Made by a program: the position numbers and the translations under genes. Under the pieces are notes generated by a model. The model searched no databases and was not told the origin of the DNA. It saw only the letters and a list, made by a program, of their open reading frames with translations. A stretch of 64,000 bases of DNA. It comes from Methylomicrobium sp. wino1 (GTDB taxonomy: Bacteria > Pseudomonadota > Gammaproteobacteria > Methylococcales > Methylomonadaceae). Of this stretch, positions 15,685 through 24,333 are shown piece by piece (position 1 is the stretch's first letter; every line of letters starts with the position of its first letter). Location of the stretch: contig NZ_CP024202.1 in assembly GCF_003932755.1 (NCBI RefSeq), positions 4,836,001 through 4,900,000 on the forward strand, given 5' to 3'.

Positions 15685-16960
15685 ACCTTTCTTCGATCAA
15701 CGGTAAAGCATTCGGGTGACCGATGCCGTTGGCAATTAAAGCGACGACGCGATCATCTCGATCGTAACCTAAATGGGCCTCCAACGGATTGGCCAAATCG
15801 CTTAGGCCGAATGCATCGATGATCTTGGCGACGTTGATGTTGACATTGGTGACTGTTGCACAAAGTCTCGAATCCAGATACTTGTCTTTGAATCCCGGCG
15901 GTATACCGTAACTTAACAAGTCGTTGGGATCGCTGAACGCAACGATCGACGTTTCGTTGACCATGCGCTCATGGTAACGGTCGCTTGCAGGACTGCAATA
16001 GCTTTCGCCTTGACCGCTCACTTCGGGAAGTTTTCTTCCTAATTGCAGCATTGGCAACTGGTTCGACAGCATGTAGATGGGTAAGCGTTTATTTTGCAAA
16101 GCCTCGATGGATGCCTTAGTCACCTCAATTTTACGGCTAGGATCGGCAAATTTTTCAGCATTCGCCAAAAAGTACGCAATCCGCTGCATGCCGTCGATCG
16201 TGATGCGGCTGCCTAGACTGTGCGACACGAAGACATAGTCGTCATGTGCGATATGATCGATGTTCTCGTCGTGCAAACCACCGCAGAAGTGACTGCCGCC
16301 GGCTGGTAGGTCATGCCAGTCGCCGCTTGCCATCCAACAAAACGATTGCGCGAAAGCCGCCAAAATCGCTTCTCTGCTTTCCCCCAAATAAATGATCGGA
16401 TCGGGTCCGGTATCATTGGTAAATTTTTTGAGCAAGCTATTGATTCGGGCACGCCGGAATTCGTAGTCCCCCGAGTCGTCGAACGACAGTAATGCTTTTT
16501 CGTCTCGAGTAATGCCCGACCAGGTCAGTTCGTAAAAAATGAGCTCCCGCCCATCCGTATCGTTGATTAGCTGCGTAGCGCGCAAATTACCGAGCTCCCT
16601 ATCCGGAACTAAAGGTGTAGTCAACGAAATGTTCTTAGGAGTTTCCGAACGTACGTTCAAATTCAATTGCTTGGCTAATTTCTCCATGAATTCGGTCGTA
16701 TAGCCCGGCAGATGATCGCCGACGCCATGCACGAACAGCAGCTTGGTTTTGCCCTGCCGCTTACCCAAACCGGAGCTAATGCCGGTAAAAGGCTGCCCCC
16801 AGACTTGGCAGACTCGGGTATCCTCGACTTCCGATTTTTCAAGCATTGCCTCGACCATGCCCTTGCCGATGCCGGTGCATCCCGATAATAACATCGTTGC
16901 TAGCATAGACGATAGCAAGTGACCTGCTTTTACTTTCAGGTTTTTGGAATTGATATTCAT
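15659..16960 (-). CDS. Lipoprotein with alpha/beta-hydrolase-type motifs
   Basis: 433 residues with a lipoprotein signal ending LLSGC (Cys at about residue 28). The core shows LLFVHGVGDHLPGY, an oxyanion-hole-like HG motif, then VFVSHSLGSRI, which fits the nucleophile elbow (Ser in SHSLGS). A late histidine (NGIGHPNALP) could finish a Ser-Asp-His triad. This suggests a membrane-anchored esterase or lipase-like hydrolase of unknown substrate. It lies between a DUF4105-type gene (upstream, 43 bp) and a hypothetical protein that it overlaps. The long non-hydrolase segments between motifs mean the assignment is by motif order only. Confidence 0.7.
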   Translation of the reverse strand: MNINSKNLKVKAGHLLSSMLATMLLSGCTGIGKGMVEAMLEKSEVEDTRVCQVWGQPFTGISSGLGKRQGKTKLLFVHGVGDHLPGYTTEFMEKLAKQLNLNVRSETPKNISLTTPLVPDRELGNLRATQLINDTDGRELIFYELTWSGITRDEKALLSFDDSGDYEFRRARINSLLKKFTNDTGPDPIIYLGESREAILAAFAQSFCWMASGDWHDLPAGGSHFCGGLHDENIDHIAHDDYVFVSHSLGSRITIDGMQRIAYFLANAEKFADPSRKIEVTKASIEALQNKRLPIYMLSNQLPMLQLGRKLPEVSGQGESYCSPASDRYHERMVNETSIVAFSDPNDLLSYGIPPGFKDKYLDSRLCATVTNVNINVAKIIDAFGLSDLANPLEAHLGYDRDDRVVALIANGIGHPNALPLIEERCEFVKTVK

Positions 16961-17003
16961 AGCTTTTTTCCTTGCATTTAATTAAAGTTGATAAGACAAA
17001 TGA

Positions 17004-18008
17004 TTAGTTGGCTTTGAGAATTTTCGTGCGGATATGTCTTGAAAAATCGGTCTCTTGATCAGTTCTCAGCGCCCGTTCATTGATCAGCGATTGTCGTTGT
17101 AATTCCTTGAACGGAACGCGGGTATCAAGCCGATTGGATTCGTATAGGTATTCCGGCAAATAGCCGCTCAAAAGTATTTTCCAGGAAAAGCGTAGATGTT
17201 CAGGATTGATGCGCGAACGTAGCCAGATGGCGGTCGTACAGTTGTCCACTAAGGTATTGTAAAACTCGGGTTTTTCGTTCAGCGAATTGATCTTGTCCAT
17301 GTAGTCCAAAAACAGACGTTTGGCGTTTTGCGGGGGCCCTTGTAGCCGGTATAGATAGACCTGTTCTGGCGGATCGTTTCGATAATTTGTGCGCAGCCGA
17401 ATCACATCGCGCTCGTCCGCGACGATATAGATCAGCTCATACTGCCGGAAAAAACCCTTGATCGTCGAATAGCCTTCGCTCAACTCCTTGCGCGTTTCGA
17501 TCGAAACCGCCAGATGACCACCGTCGCCGAAATTGAAGCTCAGAATCGTGTGCGCAATCGCAGGCCCCATCCAATATACCGAGAACAAATCGACGCCTTC
17601 CAATTTGTTCAAGTCGAAGGTTTTTGTGTAATAAGCCGACACATAAGTGAATTCGCTCCGGTAGTCGAAATTACGGATATTGTGAACGGTGACTTTGTCG
17701 CCGTCGAAGGTGGCATGAGCCAGCTTAGCCACATCGGGTTGCCATTGCCGATCGTTCGAAGGACTGATCGAAAGCCACCAGATCAGAATTAGCGAAAATA
17801 CAACCCCATAGCCGTAAAGGCAGCGTTTACGCCAATGTGGAAATCCCAGGCTAATCAGTGTAACCAGACTGAACACACCAAAACCGACGGATAAAGAATT
17901 CCGGATAATGCCACTATCCGAATCGCCGAAATAAACGGCAAGAGCCCCCCATACGGAAGTCGCGATAATAATCAACGCCATTAATGACAGCTCGATGAAT
18001 CGCCTCAT
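17004..18008 (-). CDS. DUF4105 / Lnb-type periplasmic-domain membrane protein
   Basis: 334 residues. Three N-terminal membrane helices (about 5-27, 38-56, 66-82) are followed by a periplasmic domain with FNFGDGGHLAVSIETR, FFRQYELIYIVADERDV, and NTLVDNCTTAIWLR. The His in GGH and the Cys in NCTT are the conserved pair of DUF4105, the N-terminal periplasmic domain of lipoprotein N-acyltransferase Lnb, a cysteine-peptidase-like fold. Many DUF4105 proteins occur outside Lnb and have no proven role. Next to numerous lipoprotein genes, a lipoprotein-modifying or thiol-acyl-transfer function is attractive but only inferred. Confidence 0.75.
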   Translation of the reverse strand: MRRFIELSLMALIIIATSVWGALAVYFGDSDSGIIRNSLSVGFGVFSLVTLISLGFPHWRKRCLYGYGVVFSLILIWWLSISPSNDRQWQPDVAKLAHATFDGDKVTVHNIRNFDYRSEFTYVSAYYTKTFDLNKLEGVDLFSVYWMGPAIAHTILSFNFGDGGHLAVSIETRKELSEGYSTIKGFFRQYELIYIVADERDVIRLRTNYRNDPPEQVYLYRLQGPPQNAKRLFLDYMDKINSLNEKPEFYNTLVDNCTTAIWLRSRINPEHLRFSWKILLSGYLPEYLYESNRLDTRVPFKELQRQSLINERALRTDQETDFSRHIRTKILKAN

Positions 18009-18137
18009 GTTTTGAAAGTGCTCCCGAACTCAAAAATCATGGTTAATATTCCGATATCACAGTGCCTTCCCCCAAATTGACACTTTCGCGCTGAATGCAA
18101 TAAACGACGGGGTAATAAAACTTCGCTCAACCTCATC

Positions 18138-19043
18138 TCAGAACCCTCCGCCGAAGCGATATTGCCAAGCAATGCCCGCCACATCGAAGTCGCTTCCGAT
18201 ACGGGTCGAGACCCCGGTGCTGTAATAGATTTTGACGGAGTTATAACGGTTTACGGGCAATGCCAGTGTGGCGCCCATCCGTGAATTTTCCAACCGGTCG
18301 TTACTTTTTGATCCGTCCACGGTGGTCTGACCGCCGGTATAAAAAGTACCGTCCACAGCTGCCCAGATACCGTAGCCGAAGCTGTAAACAATGTGACCCT
18401 GAACAGAATAGATAGGCTCCTGTTCACGCAGTTGACCGCCGAAAAACTCATCGTTTTCACTGAAGAATCGGACCCCACCGGCCAACTCCAATGTTAAAGG
18501 TCCAAAACTCTTGGCAATGCCTATCTCCGGTTTGATAGACCACCGATTGGTACCGATGTTAACGAGTTTGTCGGCGTCATATTGCCCGCCCGGCGCCGTC
18601 ACTTCGAGAACGGTGCCGATAACAAGGTCTTGTCGATAATGCTTGAATTCATCCATAGGATATGCAGGAGCGCCGAAAAGGTTGAGCGAAAAGCGAAATC
18701 GCGGATCGGCGAAGCCGTCCACGCGACGCTCGCGAGTTTGACCGAACGCCTTGGCGTCGCCTGAAAGCCAGGCATAGGGCACCACTACGTCAAACTTGGC
18801 GGACTTACCGAAGACATCCAGGGACCGCGCGTAGGCAAAAAACATAGAATGCACCTGGAGCTGCGCATCTTGGATGGGCAACGAAGGATCGGTCGCGACA
18901 CCGCCTTCCGTGAGTCCGTAACCCATGACCAGAAAATTGAGACCCACGGGGGTGTTGACATACGAGCGCGGTTCCAGCTCCTGGCCTTGCGTACGAAAAG
19001 TTACGAATATGAAGAACATCGCGAAAATGTTAACTATCCGCAT
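18138..19043 (-). CDS. Outer-membrane beta-barrel of the phenol MetA-deg (Pfam13557) type
   Basis: About 301 residues from the ATG at 19043, chosen because GAGGA lies 6 bases upstream; the in-frame ATG at 19067 has no such site. An N-terminal signal (MRIVNIFAMFFIFVTFRTQGQ) leads into alternating strands and ends with an aromatic residue (WQYRFGGGF), as barrels do. Blocks such as FDVVVPYAWLSG, DPRFRFSLNLFGAP and IGTVLEVTAPGGQYD are typical of this transporter family, often found beside aromatic or hydrocarbon catabolic genes. Substrate unknown. Confidence 0.75.
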   Translation of the reverse strand: MRIVNIFAMFFIFVTFRTQGQELEPRSYVNTPVGLNFLVMGYGLTEGGVATDPSLPIQDAQLQVHSMFFAYARSLDVFGKSAKFDVVVPYAWLSGDAKAFGQTRERRVDGFADPRFRFSLNLFGAPAYPMDEFKHYRQDLVIGTVLEVTAPGGQYDADKLVNIGTNRWSIKPEIGIAKSFGPLTLELAGGVRFFSENDEFFGGQLREQEPIYSVQGHIVYSFGYGIWAAVDGTFYTGGQTTVDGSKSNDRLENSRMGATLALPVNRYNSVKIYYSTGVSTRIGSDFDVAGIAWQYRFGGGF

Positions 19044-19156
19044 CACAGTCCTCGACGGCCATTGCATGACAACGGCCTGAGTCTATATGTTTTGTCGTTT
19101 TTTTCATAGTCGAACCGGTTTGAACATTGTCTTTTCGAATCAAAACTTGAAGCCGA

Positions 19157-20587
19157 TTAAAATTTGATATTCATTCGCAAACCCGCTTCGAGCGTCGTAT
19201 CCAAGCCTTGCAGCTCACCATTGCTGTTGAGTGTTTTATTCAACGCCGAGTTGATGATCTGAAGATTGGGGCTCAAACTGAGCCAAGGCGTGACCGAAGC
19301 GGTGTAATACAATTCTATTGCGTCCTCGTAATCGAGCCCGAGATTGAGCCGCTCGCGAAGTAGCGGCACAAAATGGTCGCTGAATTGCGTGCGCGCCCAG
19401 CCTATGCCGAACGAGTCGTCAGGCCGACCCGGCATGACGCCCTTGCCGCCGATTCCCATCAGATAACTGTACTGAATGGGATTCGGATTACCGTCGGTAG
19501 CGCCAAAGCTGAAGAAAAGGCCGATACCTTTGCTCGAATCGCCTTCCGGCTGCCATAAATACTGATCGAAGCTGTAAATAACCGCCCAGGTGTTGTTTTT
19601 GCGGTTCGCCGGTCTAACCGGGACGAGCAGTTCCGGAAAAAATCGCTCGAGAATCCGACTGAGTATCGGGCCGGGGTTTGCAAGCCTGGGAAATCGTTCG
19701 TTCAAAAGCATACGTCCTATGTTGGTAGGGTCCTGATCCAGAGAAAAACGGGTCTTGTCACTCCATATTCCGCTGACACTCTGATGACCGACCAGCCCGA
19801 ACGGCTTGATTTTGATATTGGCCGCACTAACGACGGTCGTACCGTCATCGAAAGCCTTGCCGACATCATTGTCTGTCGGCGTGCCGCTCGCATCGAGAGC
19901 CATCGCCGCCAGCGTAATATTTTCCGTCGGCAAAAATAAAATTCCGCCGCCATAAGCCGAGAGCGGAACCATCGCGTAAGCCATCGAGAAATTCATCGCC
20001 GCATTCGAAAACTGAGTGCGATAATTGCCGTAGAATTCAGTCGGCGTAAAATCGAACAGATTGACTTTCCCCATGAATACGCCGAATTGGGGACTGAAAA
20101 ACTGCGTGAATGTCGCACCCATCAACGCGCTATCGGCTTCATTGATACCGGGAAACAAATAGGATGCGTTAGTGGGCACGACGGCGCCGACATCGTTGTA
20201 AAGTGTATTTCCGAAGCTTGAAACACCTTCGAACTTGAAGAAACCGCCCGGCCAGAGTCCCATTTTGCCCATGTCCAGATCGAGCGAGTAGTCGACGTTG
20301 CCCCAGAATTCCGCAGCCGTGTCCTTACCGCCAGCAACGACACCCTGCGGAAGCAAATACATGTCTGCGTCCAACACTACACCCTTTTTAGCCAATTCGT
20401 CTCTCGATCCGCCCCAACTGCCGCTGAGCCGAGGCCGCGACGACAAGTCGCCGCCCCAAGTCAGCGGCGTGTCGATCGGCCCTAGCGCCCTGGCATACGG
20501 GTTTGCAGCCATCAGCAGTATCATGCCGAGTAGAAGCGGCGCAACATTTTTGATCCGATTGTTATGCTTAGACTTCATGATCTTCAC
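19157..20587 (-). CDS. OprB-type carbohydrate porin
   Basis: 476 residues with signal peptide ending near ANPYARA, then the OprB opening (PRLSGSWGGSRDELAKKGV). Later blocks are WGNVDYSLDLDMGKMGLWPGG, GKVNLFDFTP and WLSLSPNLQIINSALN, with a terminal Phe. OprB porins are outer-membrane channels first known for sugars, but many homologues in non-sugar users have unknown solutes. The first codon is GTG at 20587; the ATG three codons on (20578) is equally possible. It is flanked by other surface-protein genes on the same strand. Confidence 0.85.
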   Translation of the reverse strand: MKIMKSKHNNRIKNVAPLLLGMILLMAANPYARALGPIDTPLTWGGDLSSRPRLSGSWGGSRDELAKKGVVLDADMYLLPQGVVAGGKDTAAEFWGNVDYSLDLDMGKMGLWPGGFFKFEGVSSFGNTLYNDVGAVVPTNASYLFPGINEADSALMGATFTQFFSPQFGVFMGKVNLFDFTPTEFYGNYRTQFSNAAMNFSMAYAMVPLSAYGGGILFLPTENITLAAMALDASGTPTDNDVGKAFDDGTTVVSAANIKIKPFGLVGHQSVSGIWSDKTRFSLDQDPTNIGRMLLNERFPRLANPGPILSRILERFFPELLVPVRPANRKNNTWAVIYSFDQYLWQPEGDSSKGIGLFFSFGATDGNPNPIQYSYLMGIGGKGVMPGRPDDSFGIGWARTQFSDHFVPLLRERLNLGLDYEDAIELYYTASVTPWLSLSPNLQIINSALNKTLNSNGELQGLDTTLEAGLRMNIKF

Positions 20588-20677
20588 TCAATTTCATTTT
20601 ACGCGCAATTATGTCTTGACAGCTTTTAACAGCTTTATTCGAATGCCGACTAAGCATCATACATCGAACGAACATGG

Positions 20678-21385
20678 TTAGATCCAACCCTGCTGTTGAA
20701 ACTTCACCCTCAGTTGATCGGCAATTTCCTTGGCCGTCCGCTTGGCGGCGCCTTGGATCGTTTCAGACCCTTTTGTCTCACCAATTATTTTCGATGCGCC
20801 GCCTACGATGAGACCGATCGGGCTGCCGGTCGCGGCCAACGTTGCGGCACCCACCAACATGCCGGGGGCTTTACCGCCACCGGAATCGAGCTCCCCTCTA
20901 CCGAGCAGACGTAAACCCTGACTCGTTACTTGATAGCCTTCGACGATAGTTTTCAGATCGGCCGCGCCCGAACCGAAACCGACCAACATGCGTTGGCCGG
21001 CACCTCCTTCGTCGATCGATACTAAGTAGCCTCTGATGACGATATCATTGATCCGCATCCTCGGCTGATTAGCCGCGCGGACAGCCGGAATGCCCATGTT
21101 GAGAATATGTTGAGTCAATTCGATTGCGACTTGGGCTCCCAACTGTCTGCCGGTCTCGATTTGCTCGGCAGTTTGCGGCGTATTGTGGGCTATCGTGCGA
21201 CCCGCAATCGCCGAGTCGGACGGTACGCCGTTTGGCGATGCAATAAAATCATGGACGACGATTTGCCCCGGTCGAGAAAGCCTTTCGCCGCTGTACTGTT
21301 GGCGCTGAGTGACCTTGGTGGAGGCGCAACCGGTGACCACGCCTAATGCGAGTAGAAAAGTTAAAATAAAATTGATTGTTTTCAT
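20678..21385 (-). CDS. DUF4410-type lipoprotein
   Basis: 235 residues from the ATG at 21385. The upstream in-frame ATG (21469) adds 28 residues before a clean lipoprotein signal (FILTFLLALGVVTGCAS), so the shorter start is preferred. The body has IVVHDFIASPNGVP, the AEQIETGRQLGAQVAIELT helix and a glycine-rich segment before the C-terminal KRTAKEIADQLRVKF, which fits DUF4410 proteins (periplasmic, unknown function). Related DUF3313 lipoproteins are encoded at 27343 and 36861. Confidence 0.78.
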   Translation of the reverse strand: MKTINFILTFLLALGVVTGCASTKVTQRQQYSGERLSRPGQIVVHDFIASPNGVPSDSAIAGRTIAHNTPQTAEQIETGRQLGAQVAIELTQHILNMGIPAVRAANQPRMRINDIVIRGYLVSIDEGGAGQRMLVGFGSGAADLKTIVEGYQVTSQGLRLLGRGELDSGGGKAPGMLVGAATLAATGSPIGLIVGGASKIIGETKGSETIQGAAKRTAKEIADQLRVKFQQQGWI

Positions 21386-21482
21386 GACAAAAAGTCCGGT
21401 GGTAATCAAATAAGTCCAAGCAAAATCTTTGAATCGAGAACGCAACTCAAAAAGTTGCGTTCTCGTCATGTAGCGCCTGACC

Positions 21483-22346
21483 TCAGTTAGGCGGCGCTAC
21501 CGGCATATAAATAACGCCGTTATTGCCATACGCTTGGGTATACCAAGAAGCCCCGCATTGATAATAGGTTACGCCATTGACCATCGTCGTATTGGGCGTA
21601 CAGGGCAGGCCGGTCGAAGCTGTAGGCGGAGGTGCAGAATAGACGACTGTCGTAGACGGGGCTGTCGTTGTCGCGGATGATGATTCCCCTGCTGCGTATC
21701 CCGCCATTGCACCCACCGCAGCTGCACCGAGCGCCACGGCGGCGACTTCGCCGTCGTCCCAATGGTTATCGTCGTAATAACCTTGAGGCGGCGGGTAGTA
21801 AGCTCCTGCCGGCGGACGATAACCCGGAGGGTAAGCGCCTTGATAGGACTGCGCGGTTTGTTGACGATCTTGGGTTCGACTTGTAGCGCCTTGTTGACGG
21901 GTCTCGACGTTTTCATTCGAGTATTGCTGGCGCTGACTTTGGCTGTCAAGCCTGTAATCCTGGCGTTGTGCCTGATTTTCGGTTGAGCTGCCTTGACGGC
22001 TTTGCTGGGTCGACGCCCTGTTCGTTGAAGCCGTCTGCGCGGTCTGAGATCGGTTCGTCGAAGCGGTCTGCGCTGTCTGCGAGCGGCTAGACGTTCTAGA
22101 TGCGGATGCCGCAGAACTTCCGGACCTCGTCGAACCGTATCGGCCCGCACCGGAGGAGAAACTGCCGCTCGCAGCGGCGCCGCTTCGAGAATAACCACCA
22201 GCGCCTCCGCCTCGCGAGTAACCTCCGCCACGGGAAGCGCCACCGCCTCCACCCAGGCCACGCGCGGTTGCTTCATCGATGATTCCCAACGAAATCACGA
22301 TAGTCGCTATAAAAGCTGTTGCGACTGTTTTGATTTTAGTGTTCAT
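21483..22346 (-). CDS. Gly/Ser/Gln-rich exported protein with C-terminal cysteine motif
   Basis: 287 residues. After a signal peptide (to about ATA-RG) come a Gly-Arg-Ser stretch, a Ser/Thr/Gln low-complexity section with a near-perfect repeat of TQAQTASTNRS type, and a Pro/Tyr-rich linker. A small Ala/Gly helix follows (VAAVALGAAAVGAMAGYA), and the end carries LPCTPNTTMVNGVTYYQCG, whose two cysteines could form a disulfide. This C-terminal motif is common in exported proteins of unknown function in proteobacteria. Its ATG overlaps the stop of the DUF2092 gene, so both are translated together. Confidence 0.7.
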   Translation of the reverse strand: MNTKIKTVATAFIATIVISLGIIDEATARGLGGGGGASRGGGYSRGGGAGGYSRSGAAASGSFSSGAGRYGSTRSGSSAASASRTSSRSQTAQTASTNRSQTAQTASTNRASTQQSRQGSSTENQAQRQDYRLDSQSQRQQYSNENVETRQQGATSRTQDRQQTAQSYQGAYPPGYRPPAGAYYPPPQGYYDDNHWDDGEVAAVALGAAAVGAMAGYAAGESSSATTTAPSTTVVYSAPPPTASTGLPCTPNTTMVNGVTYYQCGASWYTQAYGNNGVIYMPVAPPN

Positions 22347-23200
22347 TGTTTTCCTCCACTTTCTTCCGGACGTATCGAATCCTCAAGTGCAATTTTGTTT
22401 AATTCCGCAGCAAAGGCGATTTTCCTCATGCCATCGGTCGGGTTGAACGTAAACAGGGAGTCTTTGATTTCTGGCATCAGGTTCCAATCGAAAAACTGCG
22501 CTCTGAATGACGGATGCCCCTCTGCGTTCTTATAGCTTAAGACGATACGGAGCGGCAGCGGTCGAGCACCTTCCGCAATCCAGACCTGATAATCCACCGT
22601 TTCGGTGCGTCCCGCCAAATGATGGGTCGGTGTTCCGTCGATAACGGTCTTCTCGACATAATCGAGCGCCAGAGTCCTACGTTCCAGCTCTTCCGGCAGC
22701 CGGTTTACCAAGAGCATCGCCAGCGGCAAGCGCATACCGAGATCTCTGAGGAAATACATGACCGCCTCGTCGATCCCGCCCGGCTTGGCAATTTGCGCAT
22801 AGACATTGTGAGTCGGGCTGGACGTCGTTATATCATTCCCGTCATATAGAACGAGGTGCCGCTCGCCGTCGCTATGCTCGATTTCGACGCGCAATCCGTT
22901 GGGCCGGCTGACGACAATTCTCCGGCTTTCTCCGAATTCAATCATCTGTCCCGACTCCTGAAGCACGTCGTAACCGCTCTCGAGATTCACACTGTATTTC
23001 GGAGTCTTGGCCAGGAATTCGGCCATGCGCATTAGAATGTCCTCAGCTTCCGCCGGTTCGGCGAGCGTATGAGTGACCGCTCCTTGGGCAGCCAAAGTTT
23101 CTGAATGCGTCACCATCGGTTTTTCGACACAACCCGCCGTTGCCGCCAGAACCGCCCCGCACAGCGCGGTACAAAGTCCCGTTTTTATCGTTGTCTTCAT
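22343..23200 (-). CDS. DUF2092-type periplasmic lipoprotein
   Basis: 285 residues with lipoprotein signal ending ATAGC. The mature part carries the DUF2092 pattern: ILMRMAEFLAKTPKYSVNLE, RRIVVSRPNGLRVEIE, LVLYDGNDITTSSP, then YQVWIAEGARPLPLRIVLSYK and a C-terminal LFTFNPTDGMRKI. The fold is related to LolA/LolB-like half-barrels that bind lipid; function is not established. The 4-bp overlap with the Gly/Ser-rich exported protein and the shared strand suggest a two-gene unit. Confidence 0.8.
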   Translation of the reverse strand: MKTTIKTGLCTALCGAVLAATAGCVEKPMVTHSETLAAQGAVTHTLAEPAEAEDILMRMAEFLAKTPKYSVNLESGYDVLQESGQMIEFGESRRIVVSRPNGLRVEIEHSDGERHLVLYDGNDITTSSPTHNVYAQIAKPGGIDEAVMYFLRDLGMRLPLAMLLVNRLPEELERRTLALDYVEKTVIDGTPTHHLAGRTETVDYQVWIAEGARPLPLRIVLSYKNAEGHPSFRAQFFDWNLMPEIKDSLFTFNPTDGMRKIAFAAELNKIALEDSIRPEESGGKQ

Positions 23201-23339
23201 AAGTCACCTCCTTTGGGTGATGGCATTGGAATTGAAATCTTCATTACAAAACCTCCGTTGCGCGCTTGATCGATGAATAGCTAAGAATAACTTCTCGAAG
23301 CAGTAAGCTTTATGGAGGTTCGGTGACTCGCTTGAAAGG

Positions 23340-23430
23340 ACGCCGTAAACCCAATACCTAAATTATCCAAGACAATTAACCATGGCCAATGGGCTACGGA
23401 ATTTAGGTGCTGGGAAAATACATCCTTGGC
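23340..23430. repeat. Dispersed intergenic repeat, copy related to 49035-49115
   Basis: On the minus strand this region reads CCCAGCACCTAAATTCCGTAG, then about 40 variable bases, then a TTTAGGTATTGGG-type end, so its ends are imperfect inverted repeats. The plus-strand copy at 49035-49115 begins CCAGCACCTAAATTCCATAG and ends CTAGGTGCTGG. It fills the 23201-23532 gap, where I see no gene. Confidence 0.6.
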
Positions 23431-23532
23431 GGCGGCCATACCAGCGCCGACACCTGTCAATCGATCCACCGCCCCTTTTCGACATTTGAAAAAGTAATTT
23501 CAGCTCGTTCCTAAGTTAGACACAACCGGCAT

Positions 23533-24333
23533 TCAGAAAAAATATCCGACACGGAGTTGTGTCTTGAATTCGTATAAATCCAAATCATCGACGATCGGAT
23601 ATGAAACCTCGATCGATGTAATCAAGTCACCCCAACGTTTACCGTAGGTCACATCGATTGGCATGAACCACTTATTGTTAATGAAGTTGTAACGAATATC
23701 GGCATTGCTAAGAAAGGTCAAAAATTGATCGTTCGGCAGACCGACATGTAGAGTCGGCTGAATGCGAAGCACACTGATTGCCGAGCTCGAAGGATCTCCG
23801 CCCACATCGAAATTGTAATGCAACTGCGGAGAGATAAAGCTCCCCGCGCTGATTTCCGGCAGCATCGCGCGAGCGCCGCCGCCAACCAATATCTGGTATT
23901 TTCCGGAACCGAATCGATCATCGGAAGCGGTGGGAAACAGACTGCGAACTCCGCCACCCGCTGCATAACGCGAATTGAACGTATGAATCAGCGCCATTTG
24001 GACGTCGACGTTACCTAAACCCCACTTTCCTTGATTATCGTCCGGAAGCGTTTTGTAAATGCCCGGGACATCGAAACGCGTATTGAGTGTCCATCGATCC
24101 GACAGCTCCCAGGGCTGTTCCGCGCGCAACGTGGTCGTGTGCGATTCCGCGCCATCGGACAGATCCCGATAGGTCCAGCGAACATCGACTCGCCCCAGCG
24201 GCCTCGTAAAATCCTGTCCAACGTTGCCTGCATTCTCTTCCGCCCAAGCCGTCGGCACTGTGCATAAAGCCACTAACCGGAGCATCATCAAAAAAAATTG
24301 AGTCGCTGCTGCATGCCATGAGTCCGTGATCAT
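23533..24333 (-). CDS. Outer-membrane beta-barrel protein
   Basis: 266 residues. A signal peptide ends near PTAWA; the body alternates strands and ends with LRVGYFF, a barrel-type C-terminus. Blocks such as WGLGNVDVQMALIHTF, SLFPTASDDRFGSGKYQIL and MPIDVTYGKRWGD resemble the barrel encoded at 33274 (YPSASDDALGGQKWG), so the two are distant paralogues of the Pfam13557-like transporter group. Its ATG overlaps the stop of the large MscS gene by 4 bp, so it is translationally coupled to that channel. The solute is unknown. Confidence 0.72.
   Translation of the reverse strand: MITDSWHAAATQFFLMMLRLVALCTVPTAWAEENAGNVGQDFTRPLGRVDVRWTYRDLSDGAESHTTTLRAEQPWELSDRWTLNTRFDVPGIYKTLPDDNQGKWGLGNVDVQMALIHTFNSRYAAGGGVRSLFPTASDDRFGSGKYQILVGGGARAMLPEISAGSFISPQLHYNFDVGGDPSSSAISVLRIQPTLHVGLPNDQFLTFLSNADIRYNFINNKWFMPIDVTYGKRWGDLITSIEVSYPIVDDLDLYEFKTQLRVGYFF

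Noticed and set aside
21569-22276. 235-residue Arg-rich minus-strand frame
   Set aside because: Off-frame shadow of the Gly/Ser/Gln-rich exported protein; its low complexity keeps several frames open.
23281-23469. 62-residue minus-strand open frame
   Set aside because: It overlaps the dispersed repeat and has no protein-like features.
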